Origin: Rhodoferax potami
GTDB taxonomy: Bacteria; Pseudomonadota; Gammaproteobacteria; Burkholderiales; Burkholderiaceae_C
Reading direction: 5' to 3'
Length of the DNA stretch: 64,000 nucleotides
NCBI RefSeq assembly: GCF_032193805.1
Contig: NZ_JAVBIK010000001.1
Location: 248,001-312,000, forward strand
Shown one piece after another: positions 17,916 through 26,603 of the stretch. Made by a program: the position numbers and the translations under genes. Position 1 is the first letter of the stretch, and every line of letters starts with the position of its first letter. The notes under the pieces are model-generated. The model worked only from the letters and a program-made list of their open reading frames with translations. It had not been told where the DNA came from and ran no database searches.

Positions 17916-18916
17916 GCCAAGACGCACAACCGCTGGTCAGGGCGACTGACCTCGCCAAGACCTTTGACGTCTCTGCCCCCTGGCTGAACCGGGTAATCGA
18001 GCGCAAACCCAAGATGCTGCTGAAGGCAGTGAATGGCGTGAGCTTTGATATCGAACGCGGCACCACCCTCGCTCTTGTGGGTGAGTCCGGATGCGGCAAA
18101 AGCACGGTGGCGCGTTTGCTGGTCGGTTTGTATGAACCCACCCGTGGCGGCTTTGAATTCGATGGGCAAGATGCCCATGCCGCATTCAAAACCCCAGAGG
18201 GACGCAAACTGCGCCGCCGGGTGCAGATGGTGTTCCAAGACCCTTATGCCAGCCTGAATCCGCGCTGGACGGTGGGTGACATCATTGCCGAGCCCCTGAT
18301 CGAGCATGAAATCCTGAGTGAGCAAGCTGCCCTGGATCAACGCGTGGGCGAGCTGCTGGAGTCTGTCGGACTCTCGGCGCAAGACCGCGTCAAGTTTCCG
18401 CACCAGTTTTCGGGTGGCCAGCGTCAGCGCATTTCGATTGCACGGGCTTTGGCGACCCAGCCGGAGTTTCTGGTGTGCGATGAACCCACCTCCGCTCTGG
18501 ATGTGAGTGTGCAGGCGCAAGTGCTCAACATCATGAAAGACCTGCAGCGCAAGCAGGGGCTGACCTACCTGTTCATCTCGCACAATCTCGCGGTGGTGCG
18601 GCATGTCAGCGACCAGGTTGGGGTCATGTACTTGGGTGGCTTGGTGGAGTTGGCTGACAAACACACGCTGTTCGACAGCCCGCGTCACCCCTACACCCGC
18701 ATGTTGCTAGATGCCATTCCCAAAATGCACGACACCGGGCGCGCACGTACGGCGGTGGCAGGCGAAGTGCCAAACCCGCTCAACCCGCCATCGGGTTGTG
18801 CGTTTCACCCACGCTGCCCGCACGCCAATGCACGCTGCAAGAGTGAAAAGCCGGAAATGAAGAAGCTCGATGGCATTCGCGTCGCATGCCACGCAGTGGA
18901 GGAAGGCCGAATCTGA
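17912..18916 (+). CDS. dppF: ABC transporter ATP-binding protein, DppF-like
   Basis: This 334-residue ATPase partners the DppD-like subunit. It has Walker A (GESGCGKSTVARLL), FQDPYASLNPRWTVG, signature FSGGQRQRISIARAL, Walker B (FLVCDEPTSALDVSVQAQ) and a C-terminal cysteine group (CAFHPRCPHANARC). The N-terminus includes an insert (APWLNRVIERKPKMLLKAVNG) commonly found in DppF. The ATG overlaps the dppD stop (ATGA), which indicates translational coupling; an upstream in-frame start at 17831 lies inside dppD and is rejected. Confidence 0.92.
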   Translation: MSQDAQPLVRATDLAKTFDVSAPWLNRVIERKPKMLLKAVNGVSFDIERGTTLALVGESGCGKSTVARLLVGLYEPTRGGFEFDGQDAHAAFKTPEGRKLRRRVQMVFQDPYASLNPRWTVGDIIAEPLIEHEILSEQAALDQRVGELLESVGLSAQDRVKFPHQFSGGQRQRISIARALATQPEFLVCDEPTSALDVSVQAQVLNIMKDLQRKQGLTYLFISHNLAVVRHVSDQVGVMYLGGLVELADKHTLFDSPRHPYTRMLLDAIPKMHDTGRARTAVAGEVPNPLNPPSGCAFHPRCPHANARCKSEKPEMKKLDGIRVACHAVEEGRI

Positions 18917-18958
18917 TCGGCTGAACCGCCTCCGCCCCAGCCGGGGCAAAGCACCTCA

Positions 18959-18998
18959 AAGCGCTCGCAGACCTTGTTCAGCGAGCGCTTTTTTTTGC
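18959..18998 (+). terminator. intrinsic terminator after the Dpp-like operon
   Basis: A 10-bp stem AAGCGCTCGC/GCGAGCGCTT is followed by a T run, about 43 bp after the dppF-like stop and upstream of the second SBP gene. It suggests that the second SBP has its own promoter. Confidence 0.88.
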
Positions 18999-19080
18999 GA
19001 TGAGTTCTACTGCGCGGCCGGTAGCAAAGCGGGCCGAACGCTTTTATGATGTGCAAAATAGCCAAGCGTTGGAGGCACTC

Positions 19081-20655
19081 ATGATCGTTACACTCGTCCG
19101 TACAGCACTCGTAACCCTGCTAATACTGGCCGCTCCTTTGAGCCCGGCCAAAACGTTCAAGTGGGCAGCTGCGAGCGACGTACTGTCCTGGGATCCGCAT
19201 AGCCAAAACGCCGGTCTTCAAAACGGTATCCACGCGGCGGTGTACGAGAGCCTCGTGTATTACAACAGCCGGACTTTTGAGATCGAGCCTCTACTGGCGC
19301 GCCAGTGGCAACAAATCACCCCTACACACTTGCGCATCACCCTGCGCTCCGGGGTCAAGTTTCACGACGGGCGTCCATTCACTGCTGACGATGCGGCTTT
19401 TTCCATCCTGCGCGCAATGAAGCCCACCTCCACGTTCAGCCCCTTCACCCAGGGCATTGTGCGTGTCGTAAAAATTGACGACTTGAGGCTAGACATCCAC
19501 ACCAAAACACCAAACCCGGTCCTTCTCAACCAACTCACAGAGCTGCGCATACTCAGCGAGTCGTGGGCAAAGGAAAACGACTCGACAAATCCCAAGGACA
19601 TCAAATCCAAGTCAGAAAACTACGCCCACCGTAATGCCAACGGTACCGGCCCTTTTGTACTCAAGGAATGGATCCCCAATCGGGACATCATTCTTACCCG
19701 CAACCCTGCATGGTGGGGGTCAATGGAGTCCAACGTCACAGAAATTGTTTTCAGTCCCATACCCAGTTTGCCCAGCCGGATGGCGGCACTGGAAAACAAG
19801 AGTATCGACCTGGTGCTCGACCCTAGTCCACAAACCCTGCTAACCATACGCAACAACCCAGACTTCAAAGTACTCACGGGCGCAGAGAACCGCACTTTGT
19901 TCATTGGGATGGATCATTTCAGTGATCAGCTCAAGGGCAGCAATGTCAAAGGCAAAAACCCGCTGAAAGATTTGCGTGTTCGCAAAGCGCTGTACACCGC
20001 GATAGACACAGGCGCAATCACCCGGGTGACCCTGCGCGGGATGGGACAGGTAACCGGCGCACTGATAATGCCCAAGGTCAATGGTTGGACAGAGGCGCTC
20101 AGCCAGCGGCCTGAATTCAGCATCTCCGACGCCAAAGCCCTCCTGGGCCAAGCAGGTTACCCGGACGGATTCGAGATGGAACTCTCGTGCCCCAACAATC
20201 GCTACCCCAATGATGAAGACATCTGCAAGGCGATCACGGTGATGTGGGAGCGTATCGGAGTAAAAACCAAGTTGACGACCTACCCGTTCACTGACTACTT
20301 CCCCCGCTTGCAACGCCACGAATTGGGTGCCTATCTGATCGGTTTCGGCCCTTCCACATTTGATGGCTTGAACACGCTTCAATCTCTAGTCGAAACCCGC
20401 ACCCGGAACAGTGGTGACGGCAATTTCGGACGCTACAGCAACCCCGCCATGGATGCCCTCATTGGCAGAATCAGGATGGAGCTGGACCCCAAAGCCCGCA
20501 CCGACCTCATTACCGAAGCCCTACAACTTCAAAATGATGAAGTGGCCAATATTCCGTTGATCAACCAAATCATCCCTTGGGCAATGCGGAGCAACGTAAG
20601 CATCGTTCACCGCCCGGACAACCGAATCGACTGGCGCATTCTTCAGCTCAACTAG
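19081..20655 (+). CDS. ABC transporter substrate-binding protein (family 5), copy 2
   Basis: This 524-residue protein is a paralogue of the SBP at 13366: long stretches agree (SQNxGLQNGIHAAVYESLVYYN, VKFHDG, KTPNPVLLNQLTELR, YAHRNANGTGP, GSNVKGKNPLKDLRVRKALY), I estimate over half of residues identical. It has a signal peptide (TLVRTALVTLLILAAPLSPAKTF). The ATG at 19081 follows GGAGG; the frame up to 19000 overlaps the terminator and is unlikely. It probably delivers a different ligand to the same DppBCDF-like membrane complex. Confidence 0.9.
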   Translation: MIVTLVRTALVTLLILAAPLSPAKTFKWAAASDVLSWDPHSQNAGLQNGIHAAVYESLVYYNSRTFEIEPLLARQWQQITPTHLRITLRSGVKFHDGRPFTADDAAFSILRAMKPTSTFSPFTQGIVRVVKIDDLRLDIHTKTPNPVLLNQLTELRILSESWAKENDSTNPKDIKSKSENYAHRNANGTGPFVLKEWIPNRDIILTRNPAWWGSMESNVTEIVFSPIPSLPSRMAALENKSIDLVLDPSPQTLLTIRNNPDFKVLTGAENRTLFIGMDHFSDQLKGSNVKGKNPLKDLRVRKALYTAIDTGAITRVTLRGMGQVTGALIMPKVNGWTEALSQRPEFSISDAKALLGQAGYPDGFEMELSCPNNRYPNDEDICKAITVMWERIGVKTKLTTYPFTDYFPRLQRHELGAYLIGFGPSTFDGLNTLQSLVETRTRNSGDGNFGRYSNPAMDALIGRIRMELDPKARTDLITEALQLQNDEVANIPLINQIIPWAMRSNVSIVHRPDNRIDWRILQLN

Positions 20656-20704
20656 CGCAAGCCCAGACAGTGCGCTCTGCTCAATCCCCGAGCGAGTGGG
20701 CGCT

Positions 20705-21112
20705 CTAGCAAACTTCGTAGAGCTCCAATGGCAGTCCATCGGGATCGGCAAAAAAAGTAAACCGCTTGCCGGTGTACTCGTCGACCCGCACTGCTTCCAC
20801 CGCGAGGCCTTGTGCCTCGAGTTGCTGTTTGGCAAGCTCCACATCGGCCACCGCAAAACACAGGTGCCGCAAGCCACACGCCTCCGGGCGTGAAGGGCGC
20901 GGTGGCGGGTTCGGGAACGAAAACAACTCGATCTGCGAGCCATCCGGCAATGCGAGGTCCAGCTTCCAGGAATCGCGCGCGCTACGGTAGTTCTCCGCCA
21001 ACACGCGCAAACCCAAAACCTCGACATAAAAGTGCTTGGAGCGGGCGTAGTCCGACGCAATCACCGCCACATGGTGCACACCTTGCAACTGCAGCGCAGG
21101 CATGGCGCTCAT
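20705..21112 (-). CDS. VOC/glyoxalase-family protein (YaeR/GloA2-like)
   Basis: This 135-residue single VOC module has HHVAVIASDYARSKHFYVEVLG at the N-terminus and the metal-ligand regions SQIELFSFP, LRHLCFAVAD and ADPDGLPLELYE. It closely resembles the YaeR group of lactoylglutathione-lyase-like proteins, whose substrate is unknown. Its start codon overlaps the 3' end of the upstream TPP-enzyme gene (ATGA), so the two are translationally coupled and may act on related metabolites. Confidence 0.85.
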   Translation of the reverse strand: MSAMPALQLQGVHHVAVIASDYARSKHFYVEVLGLRVLAENYRSARDSWKLDLALPDGSQIELFSFPNPPPRPSRPEACGLRHLCFAVADVELAKQQLEAQGLAVEAVRVDEYTGKRFTFFADPDGLPLELYEVC

Positions 21113-22905
21113 CGCTTGAGGGCGTTTTGGGTCAGGCTCTGCAGGGTTCCGCGGGTGCTGATGAGCTCAGGCTCCAGCACCACCTCAATCACGGTGCCCT
21201 GGGGCCGGGCCAAGGCGGCAAGCAGCTCGGCCTCAAAATCTGCACTCTTGCGGATCGTGACACCGGCATAGCCATAGGCCCTTGCCAGCGCACTGAAGTC
21301 GGGGTTCGCCAGCGCGGTACCGGCCACATGCTCTGGATATTCGCGCTCTTGGTGCATGCGGATGGTGCCGTACATGCCGTTGTTCAGCAGCAAAATGATG
21401 CTCTTGGCACCGTGCTGCACCGCGGTGGCAAGCTCTTGCCCGTTCATCAGGAAATCGCCATCCCCGGCAATTGTGAACGCCACCCGGCTCTGGCCGCTGC
21501 CAGTCGCTTCTTGACTCAAAATCGCCGCCGCAATACCTGCGGGCACGCCATAGCCCATGGCGCCGTTGGTCGGCGCCAACTGGGTCTTGTGTCCGGCGGC
21601 CAAGCCGGTGTAGCGGTAAAAACGGTGCAACCAGCTAGCAAAGTTGCCGGCACCGTTGGTCAGCACCGCATCGGCAGGCAAGTGCTTTTGCAAACAAGCG
21701 ATCACATGGGGCATGTCCACCAAACCGCGCTCGTTGTCGGCCGGCAAATCGGCAATCACCGAGGGCACCAAATTCGCCTGGTAGTCGGCATTGCAGGCCT
21801 GCGTCCAAGCCTCCCACGGGACATTCACCGGTGCGGTCAACACCTCCAGAGAGCGGGCCGCGGCGCGCATGTTGGCGTGGATGGCCAGATCCGCCTGGTA
21901 CACCCGGTTGAGCTCTTCTGCACTGGCGTGGATGTGCACCAGCGTCTGCGCCGCTTTAGGCGCTTGCAGCAGGGTATAGCCACCGGTGGTCATTTCACCC
22001 AAACGGGGGCCGATGGCAATGATCAAGTCACTGTCGCGCACCCGCTTGGCAAGCGCCGGGTTGATGCCGATGCCCACATCGCCCGCGTACTGCGGGTGGT
22101 GGTTGTCAAAGGTGTCTTGAAAGCGGAACGCATTGCCGACCGGCAAGCGCCAGTTTTCAGCGAAGCGCTGCAGCGCTTGCGCGGCCTGCGGCGTCCACCC
22201 CCCACCCCCTGCAATCACGAAGGGGCGCTCTGCTTTTAAGAGCAGCTGGCGCAGATCCCGCAGGGCACCAGGGTCGCTCCAGGCCTCGACAGGCTCGACA
22301 CGGGCCAGCGGCTGCGGAAGCTGCCCCGCGGCATCGGGCACCAACACTTGCGTCAACATGTCTTCCGGCAACACCAGCACCACCGGGCCGGGGCGCCCAT
22401 TCATGGCGGTTGCAAAAGCGCGCGCCACGTATTCGGGAATGCGTTTCGCATCGTCAATCCGCTCGACCCGCTTGGCCATGCCCAAGGCGCTGGGGCCGAA
22501 CATGACCCGGTAATCCATTTCCTGAAAAGCCTCGCGGTCGCGCTGGTCGCTGGCCACATCCCCGATGAAAAGCACCATCGGCGTGGAATCCTGAAACGCG
22601 GTGTGCACACCAATGCTGGCATTCGTAGCCCCCGGGCCGCGGGTCACAAAACAAATACCGGGGCGGCCGGTCAGCTTGCCCTGGGCTTCTGCCATGAACG
22701 CAGCACCGCCCTCTTGCCGGTTGATGATGAAGCGAATCTGATCCCGGTAGCGGTGAAAGCCATCGAGCACCGCCAAATAGCTTTCCCCCGGCACACCAAA
22801 AGCGTGGGTAACGCCCTGTGCAATCAAGCACTGGACCAAGAGGTGCCCGGCGAGTGCGGGGGTGGAGGTGTCAAGAGTGGGTGTGGATGTCTGCATGCCC
22901 GACAT
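21109..22905 (-). CDS. thiamine-diphosphate-dependent enzyme, acetolactate-synthase-like
   Basis: This roughly 598-residue protein has all three ThDP-enzyme modules: an N-terminal pyrimidine-binding domain (HAFGVPGESYLAVLDG, RQEGGAAFMAEAQGK with the catalytic Glu), a central domain, and the C-terminal pyrophosphate domain (IAGDGDFLMNGQELATAVQHG...LNNGMYG, GDG-N27-NN motif). No small regulatory subunit is adjacent, so it is not obviously the biosynthetic IlvB. The reading frame continues upstream into the desulfurase gene; MSGMQTSTPTLDTST at 22905 (or the Met at 22896) is the likely start. Reaction unknown. Confidence 0.83.
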   Translation of the reverse strand: MSGMQTSTPTLDTSTPALAGHLLVQCLIAQGVTHAFGVPGESYLAVLDGFHRYRDQIRFIINRQEGGAAFMAEAQGKLTGRPGICFVTRGPGATNASIGVHTAFQDSTPMVLFIGDVASDQRDREAFQEMDYRVMFGPSALGMAKRVERIDDAKRIPEYVARAFATAMNGRPGPVVLVLPEDMLTQVLVPDAAGQLPQPLARVEPVEAWSDPGALRDLRQLLLKAERPFVIAGGGGWTPQAAQALQRFAENWRLPVGNAFRFQDTFDNHHPQYAGDVGIGINPALAKRVRDSDLIIAIGPRLGEMTTGGYTLLQAPKAAQTLVHIHASAEELNRVYQADLAIHANMRAAARSLEVLTAPVNVPWEAWTQACNADYQANLVPSVIADLPADNERGLVDMPHVIACLQKHLPADAVLTNGAGNFASWLHRFYRYTGLAAGHKTQLAPTNGAMGYGVPAGIAAAILSQEATGSGQSRVAFTIAGDGDFLMNGQELATAVQHGAKSIILLLNNGMYGTIRMHQEREYPEHVAGTALANPDFSALARAYGYAGVTIRKSADFEAELLAALARPQGTVIEVVLEPELISTRGTLQSLTQNALKR

Positions 22906-22940
22906 TGTGCCGCTAGGTGCCATGCGCAGGGCGCACAGAC

Positions 22941-24509
22941 CTATGCCATTTCCGCCAGTGCCACCCCGCCCTCCAGGTGCCACACCTGTGTGTGCCCCCG
23001 CGCCCGCAAGAGCGCTGCGGCTTGGCGACTGCGTGCGCCGCTGCGGCAGAACATGACCACTGGGCCGAAGGCTTGCGATAGGTCTGCAGGCATGCTGTGG
23101 CGAAGAGCCTCCATGGGCACATTCAGGGTGCTGGCTTGCGTCCACGGCAGCAAGTTGTGGCTGGCCTGGTGCTCGGCCACATCGCGGACATCGACCATCC
23201 GGGCGTCCGGGTGGCGTTGAAAGAAATCACCCAGGGCGTCAGCTGACAGGCCGCCCTCGCTACCGCATTCGATGGCCAGGTCAGGCCCGCCATTAACTGG
23301 GGCAGCGCCCGTACAGCAGGCCCGCAGCACTTGGCCGCAGACGGCGATGCGGGCACATGCCTCGTCGATGAAGGCTGCGTCTACTGTGGCGCCTATCGAG
23401 AGGCGCACCGCGCCCTCGGTCTGCCAGGCCGGCAAGCCCATGGCCTGCAGCACATAGCTGGGTTCGGCTTTGGCGGCACTGCAAGCGCTGCCTGCGCTGA
23501 TGCGCATCCCGGCCGCGTCAAACACATTGAGCAGCGTTTTGCTGTCGATGCCGGGAACCGAAAAATTGAGCGTGGTTGGCAAGCTGCCTTCAAAGGGCAT
23601 GTTGAACACCACGCCGGGCAATGCTGCCTGCAGCGCATCGGCCAGGCGGGCACGGTAGTGCGCCAGTTGCGCGTGGCTGCGGAACACCGCGTCGCCCCCG
23701 TCTTCCAGCACCTGCAACACGGCGCCCAGGGCGGCAATGCCGGGCATGTTTTCGGTGCCGGCGCGGTGCCCGCCCTCTTGGCCACCACCGGCCATCAGCG
23801 CGGTGTAGGGGCTGCCCTCCCGCACATAGAGCATGCCGATGCCTTTGGGCGCATAGAGCTTGTGGCCGGAGAACGGCGCGTAGTCGATGCGGGTGGCCGC
23901 CAAATTCAACTCGAGCTTACCCAGCGCCTGCACACAGTCCACCAGCCACAAAGCGCGGGAGCCGCTAGCCTGCAACGTGGCCTCTATACCGGCAATGTCC
24001 GACACCACTCCCGTCTCGTTGTTGGCGGCCATGGTGCACAGCAAGGTCGCGCCCGGCAGGTGTTGCTGCAGGAATGCCAGTTCGTGCAAGCCGTGTGTGT
24101 TGACCGGCACGGTCAGCACCGGCAGGTTCAGGCCCAACAGCTGGTTCCAGTGCGCCACCGCTTGTGGCACCGCTTTGTGCTCGGTGGCACCCAGCAAAAT
24201 CGGCCCGTTTACCGCTTCGCCAGCATCACGGCGTGCGCGCGCGGCACACAAGGCCGACAGCACAGCCGTTTGAATGCCTTCGGTAGCCCCGCTCCCGAAC
24301 ACCAACTGCCCATTCTCGGTACCCAGCACCCGGGCGGCCTGCGCACGCACCCGATCAAGCACGGCCTTGGCGCGCAAGCCGGTGCTGTGGCTGCTGCTGG
24401 GGTTCCCAAATTGGCCGGACAAGGCCCGCACCGCGGCATCCCGAGCGGCGGGCAAGACCGGTGTTGTGGCATTGCAATCCAGGTAAATCTCGTGGGCAGG
24501 TGCGTGCAT
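22941..24509 (-). CDS. cysteine desulfurase (NifS/IscS-like) fused to a C-terminal rhodanese domain
   Basis: This 522-residue fusion combines a class V PLP enzyme with a sulfurtransferase. The first 400 residues start YLDCNATTPVLPAARDA, hold the PLP lysine in FSGHKLYAPKGIG (K217) and the sulfur-carrying cysteine in SAGSACSAAKAEPS (C343). After a cysteine-containing linker (CGQVLRACCTG) residues 430-522 form a rhodanese with active-site loop MFCRSGARSR (C488). Sulfur from cysteine could pass as persulfide directly to the rhodanese loop. It lies 36 bp upstream of the TPP-enzyme gene, and an Lrp regulator is divergent. Confidence 0.88.
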   Translation of the reverse strand: MHAPAHEIYLDCNATTPVLPAARDAAVRALSGQFGNPSSSHSTGLRAKAVLDRVRAQAARVLGTENGQLVFGSGATEGIQTAVLSALCAARARRDAGEAVNGPILLGATEHKAVPQAVAHWNQLLGLNLPVLTVPVNTHGLHELAFLQQHLPGATLLCTMAANNETGVVSDIAGIEATLQASGSRALWLVDCVQALGKLELNLAATRIDYAPFSGHKLYAPKGIGMLYVREGSPYTALMAGGGQEGGHRAGTENMPGIAALGAVLQVLEDGGDAVFRSHAQLAHYRARLADALQAALPGVVFNMPFEGSLPTTLNFSVPGIDSKTLLNVFDAAGMRISAGSACSAAKAEPSYVLQAMGLPAWQTEGAVRLSIGATVDAAFIDEACARIAVCGQVLRACCTGAAPVNGGPDLAIECGSEGGLSADALGDFFQRHPDARMVDVRDVAEHQASHNLLPWTQASTLNVPMEALRHSMPADLSQAFGPVVMFCRSGARSRQAAALLRARGHTQVWHLEGGVALAEMA

Positions 24510-24587
24510 GGAGGTCGTCGTAGGGTGGTGAAAACAAGCCCTCGATGGTAGGCAGGCCCCCACTAACAAACATCTTATTTTTTACTC

Positions 24588-24612
24588 ATATTCAGCGAAC
24601 CATAGAATATTC
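24588..24612. promoter_or_regulatory. candidate Lrp-family operator in divergent promoter
   Basis: ATATTC (24588-24593) and GAATAT (24605-24610, extended to the palindrome GAATATTC) form an AT-rich inverted repeat in the 130-bp gap between the desulfurase gene and the Lrp gene. AT-rich imperfect palindromes are typical Lrp/AsnC sites. Assignment is by position only. Confidence 0.4.
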
Positions 24613-24639
24613 ATTCTCCAATAACACACCATTGAAGCA

Positions 24640-25107
24640 ATGAAAGCCCATAAAGAACTGGACCGCACTGACCGTGCCATCTTGAGTGAGCTGCAAAAAG
24701 ACGGCACCCTGTCGGTGGCACAGCTGAGTGAAAAGATCGGCCTGTCCACCACCCCGTGTTGGAAACGGGTGAAAGCGATGGAAGAGTCCGGCCTGATCGA
24801 AAAGCGCGTGGCCATCGTGAACCGCGAACAAGCCGGCCTGCCGGTCACCGTGTTTGTGAGCCTGCGCACCAACCGGCACGACGAAGCCTGGCTGCGCGAA
24901 TTCGCCGCCGCGGTGGCCGGCATGCCCGAGGTGCAAGAGTTCCACCGCATGAGCGGCGATGTGGACTACCTGCTCAAGGTGGTGGCTGCCGACATCGCCG
25001 GCTACGACCGTTTCTATAAGCGCCTGATCCAGCTCGCAGAGCTCTCTGGCGTGTCATCGGCCTTCTCGATGGAGCAGATCAAGAGCACCACGGCACTACC
25101 ATTGTGA
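24640..25107 (+). CDS. Lrp/AsnC-family transcriptional regulator
   Basis: The 155-residue protein has an N-terminal AsnC HTH (residues 8-60: LDRTDRAILSELQKDGTLSVAQLSEKIGLSTTPCWKRVKAMEESGLI) and a C-terminal RAM ligand-binding domain (VTVFVSLR, EFHRMSGDVDYLLKVVAADIAGYDRFYKRL). It is divergent from the desulfurase/TPP operon, so it likely responds to an amino acid (cysteine being a natural guess) and controls that operon. Its 3' end is duplicated, 5'-truncated, at 31607-31771, marking the edges of an island. Confidence 0.92.
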   Translation: MKAHKELDRTDRAILSELQKDGTLSVAQLSEKIGLSTTPCWKRVKAMEESGLIEKRVAIVNREQAGLPVTVFVSLRTNRHDEAWLREFAAAVAGMPEVQEFHRMSGDVDYLLKVVAADIAGYDRFYKRLIQLAELSGVSSAFSMEQIKSTTALPL

Positions 25108-25108
25108 A

Positions 25109-25148
25109 AGCAGCTTGCGCATATTCCATGGGCGCTAGCGGCTGATTT
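25109..25148 (+). repeat. intergenic repeat copy A (GCTTGCGCATAT...GCTAGCGGCTGATTT)
   Basis: About 40 bp directly after the lrp stop. It shares the left block AGCAGCTTGCGCATAT and right block GGCGCTAGCGGCTGATTT with copies at 31772, 40880 and 61503. Confidence 0.75.
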
Positions 25149-25372
25149 GTTTCAGTTAATTACTGCTGTCGGGGCATACATAGCCCAAATCTTAAAAGCC
25201 TAGAAGCCCCAGTACACGCAGCCCTACCCACCATCGCAGGGTGGATCTGCGGCACATAGCAACTGAGGGCGTGCCGAGAGTTTCAACCTCCAAAATTTGG
25301 TCTTTAATTTTTTTTAATGTAAATTTCCTCAAGCGAATTTCATTTTTTCGGTACAAAAAATTAAAACCAAAC

Positions 25373-25630
25373 GTGACCTCTTTTAATTCAAACAGATTGT
25401 TATCGCTTACCTCTGTCGCGTTTTTAGTGGGGTGCACCAGCCTTCACAGGCCTGGCTATGAGGCAGTGACGTACTTCGCGCCAGACTGCGCCAACCAAGC
25501 AGCCCAGATGAGATACCTGAATAAATTGAAACATATAAAAAGTAATGATGGTACTAACGAAGTCCGATACAACCAAACAATCGATATTCAAATTGAAAGA
25601 TTAGCCTACTACTGTGCGAACTCGAAATAA
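25373..25630 (+). CDS. small putative lipoprotein of unknown function, GTG start
   Basis: Read from the GTG at 25373, the 85-residue product begins with a lipoprotein signal (TSFNSNRLLSLTSVAFLVGC, lipobox LVGC, Cys21). The reading frame is open to an ATG at 25241, but that would bury the signal sequence 44 residues in. The mature part carries YFAPDCANQAAQMRYLNKL, resembling YFQIDCRIREQQLQFLQRQ in the next gene, so the two are probably divergent paralogues. There is no recognised function. Its end overlaps the next gene by 17 bp. Confidence 0.65.
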   Translation: MTSFNSNRLLSLTSVAFLVGCTSLHRPGYEAVTYFAPDCANQAAQMRYLNKLKHIKSNDGTNEVRYNQTIDIQIERLAYYCANSK

Positions 25631-26078
25631 ATTGGTAACAGCGACTTTGGGAAGCTTATTACTTCTTAACGGCTGTACAACCACAACAACTGCAGGCATG
25701 GATGTTGTGGATCTCAATTACTTCCAAATAGATTGTCGAATCAGGGAGCAGCAGTTGCAGTTTCTACAAAGACAAATTCCCTCGAAAAATGATCGGCTCC
25801 TTAATGGCCTTCGTATGACCAGTTTGAGTGGCAATATCTTCAGTGCATTAGAAGGTACTCGCTCTGAAAACCGAGCCACATTCGATGGCAAACAAGCCGC
25901 CATCGCTGAGAACTTAATTACTGCTATTCGACGCCATTGCCCACCACTAAAACCTAACACACCGCAATGCTTGCATTTAGAAGAAAACATGCCCAGCGGA
26001 GCAAGCTCGGGCACACAGTGCCGAGCAAAGGACGGACGCGCAGCAATCACCCGATGGGAGGCAATGACCAATGAATAA
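25614..26078 (+). CDS. small putative lipoprotein of unknown function
   Basis: The 154-residue product starts at GTG and has a lipoprotein signal (RTRNKLVTATLGSLLLLNGC, Cys21) followed by a Thr-rich linker. It contains four mature-region cysteines (DC, HCPP, QCLH, TQC), suggesting disulfides in the periplasm. It shares the YF-x2-DC-x5-Q-x2-L pattern with the preceding gene. It overlaps both neighbours, indicating one coupled operon. Function unknown. Confidence 0.75.
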   Translation: MRTRNKLVTATLGSLLLLNGCTTTTTAGMDVVDLNYFQIDCRIREQQLQFLQRQIPSKNDRLLNGLRMTSLSGNIFSALEGTRSENRATFDGKQAAIAENLITAIRRHCPPLKPNTPQCLHLEENMPSGASSGTQCRAKDGRAAITRWEAMTNE

Positions 26079-26598
26079 GACTTTTATTACGATATTTATG
26101 GCATGGACACTAGTGGGCTGCGGCACTGCAACGCGCACTGATCCACAAGTGTTGTCGGCCAAACTAATTGAAAAAGAAACCCCAGCTTGGTTTTTAAAGC
26201 CTGAAACCAATCCCTCCAACCATCAGGCAGTGGGCGATGGCGTCTCAGCCAGCATGAGCGGTGCGCTCAGCAATGCACGAACCGCTGCGTTTGAAGGCCT
26301 CTGCCAAAGTGCGGGCTCTGTGGTTCGCAGCCAAAGCAAGCAATTTAGGCAAGACACGGCCCAAAGCAGTCAGCAGGTCAACACCACCGCCACGCGCACC
26401 TTTTGTCCAGACCTTGATGTAGCCGCTGCCACGGTAGAAAAACAGCACATTATTCGCGATGGCTCCCGGTTTCGCGCATTTGTACTGCTAAGCCTGAGCA
26501 AAGGTGATGCGGGCTCTAGAGACTTTAAATCGACGTCAGAGGCAGAGTTCAAAGAGCTTGATCGTATGAACAGCGAATACAAAAACAACAAGCAATAA
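26071..26598 (+). CDS. LPP20-like lipoprotein
   Basis: The 175-residue product has a lipoprotein signal (MNKTFITIFMAWTLVGC, Cys17). The mature part has TPAWF, then AVGDGVSASMSGALSNARTAAFEGLCQSAGSVVRSQSK, which fits the LPP20/FlgT-N-like pattern (P-x-W, GxGxS, then a conserved Ala-Arg-Ala helix). Such domains are found in outer-membrane-associated lipoproteins. The tail is charged (EFKELDRMNSEYKNNK). It overlaps the preceding lipoprotein gene by 8 bp and is followed 5 bp later by the 70-aa gene. The LPP20 label is by-eye recognition. Confidence 0.7.
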   Translation: MNKTFITIFMAWTLVGCGTATRTDPQVLSAKLIEKETPAWFLKPETNPSNHQAVGDGVSASMSGALSNARTAAFEGLCQSAGSVVRSQSKQFRQDTAQSSQQVNTTATRTFCPDLDVAAATVEKQHIIRDGSRFRAFVLLSLSKGDAGSRDFKSTSEAEFKELDRMNSEYKNNKQ

Positions 26599-26603
26599 TC
26601 CGC

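Noticed and set aside
25241..25372. ATG-start extension of the first island lipoprotein
   Set aside because: It would place the lipoprotein signal 44 residues inside the protein; the GTG at 25373 gives a normal signal length.
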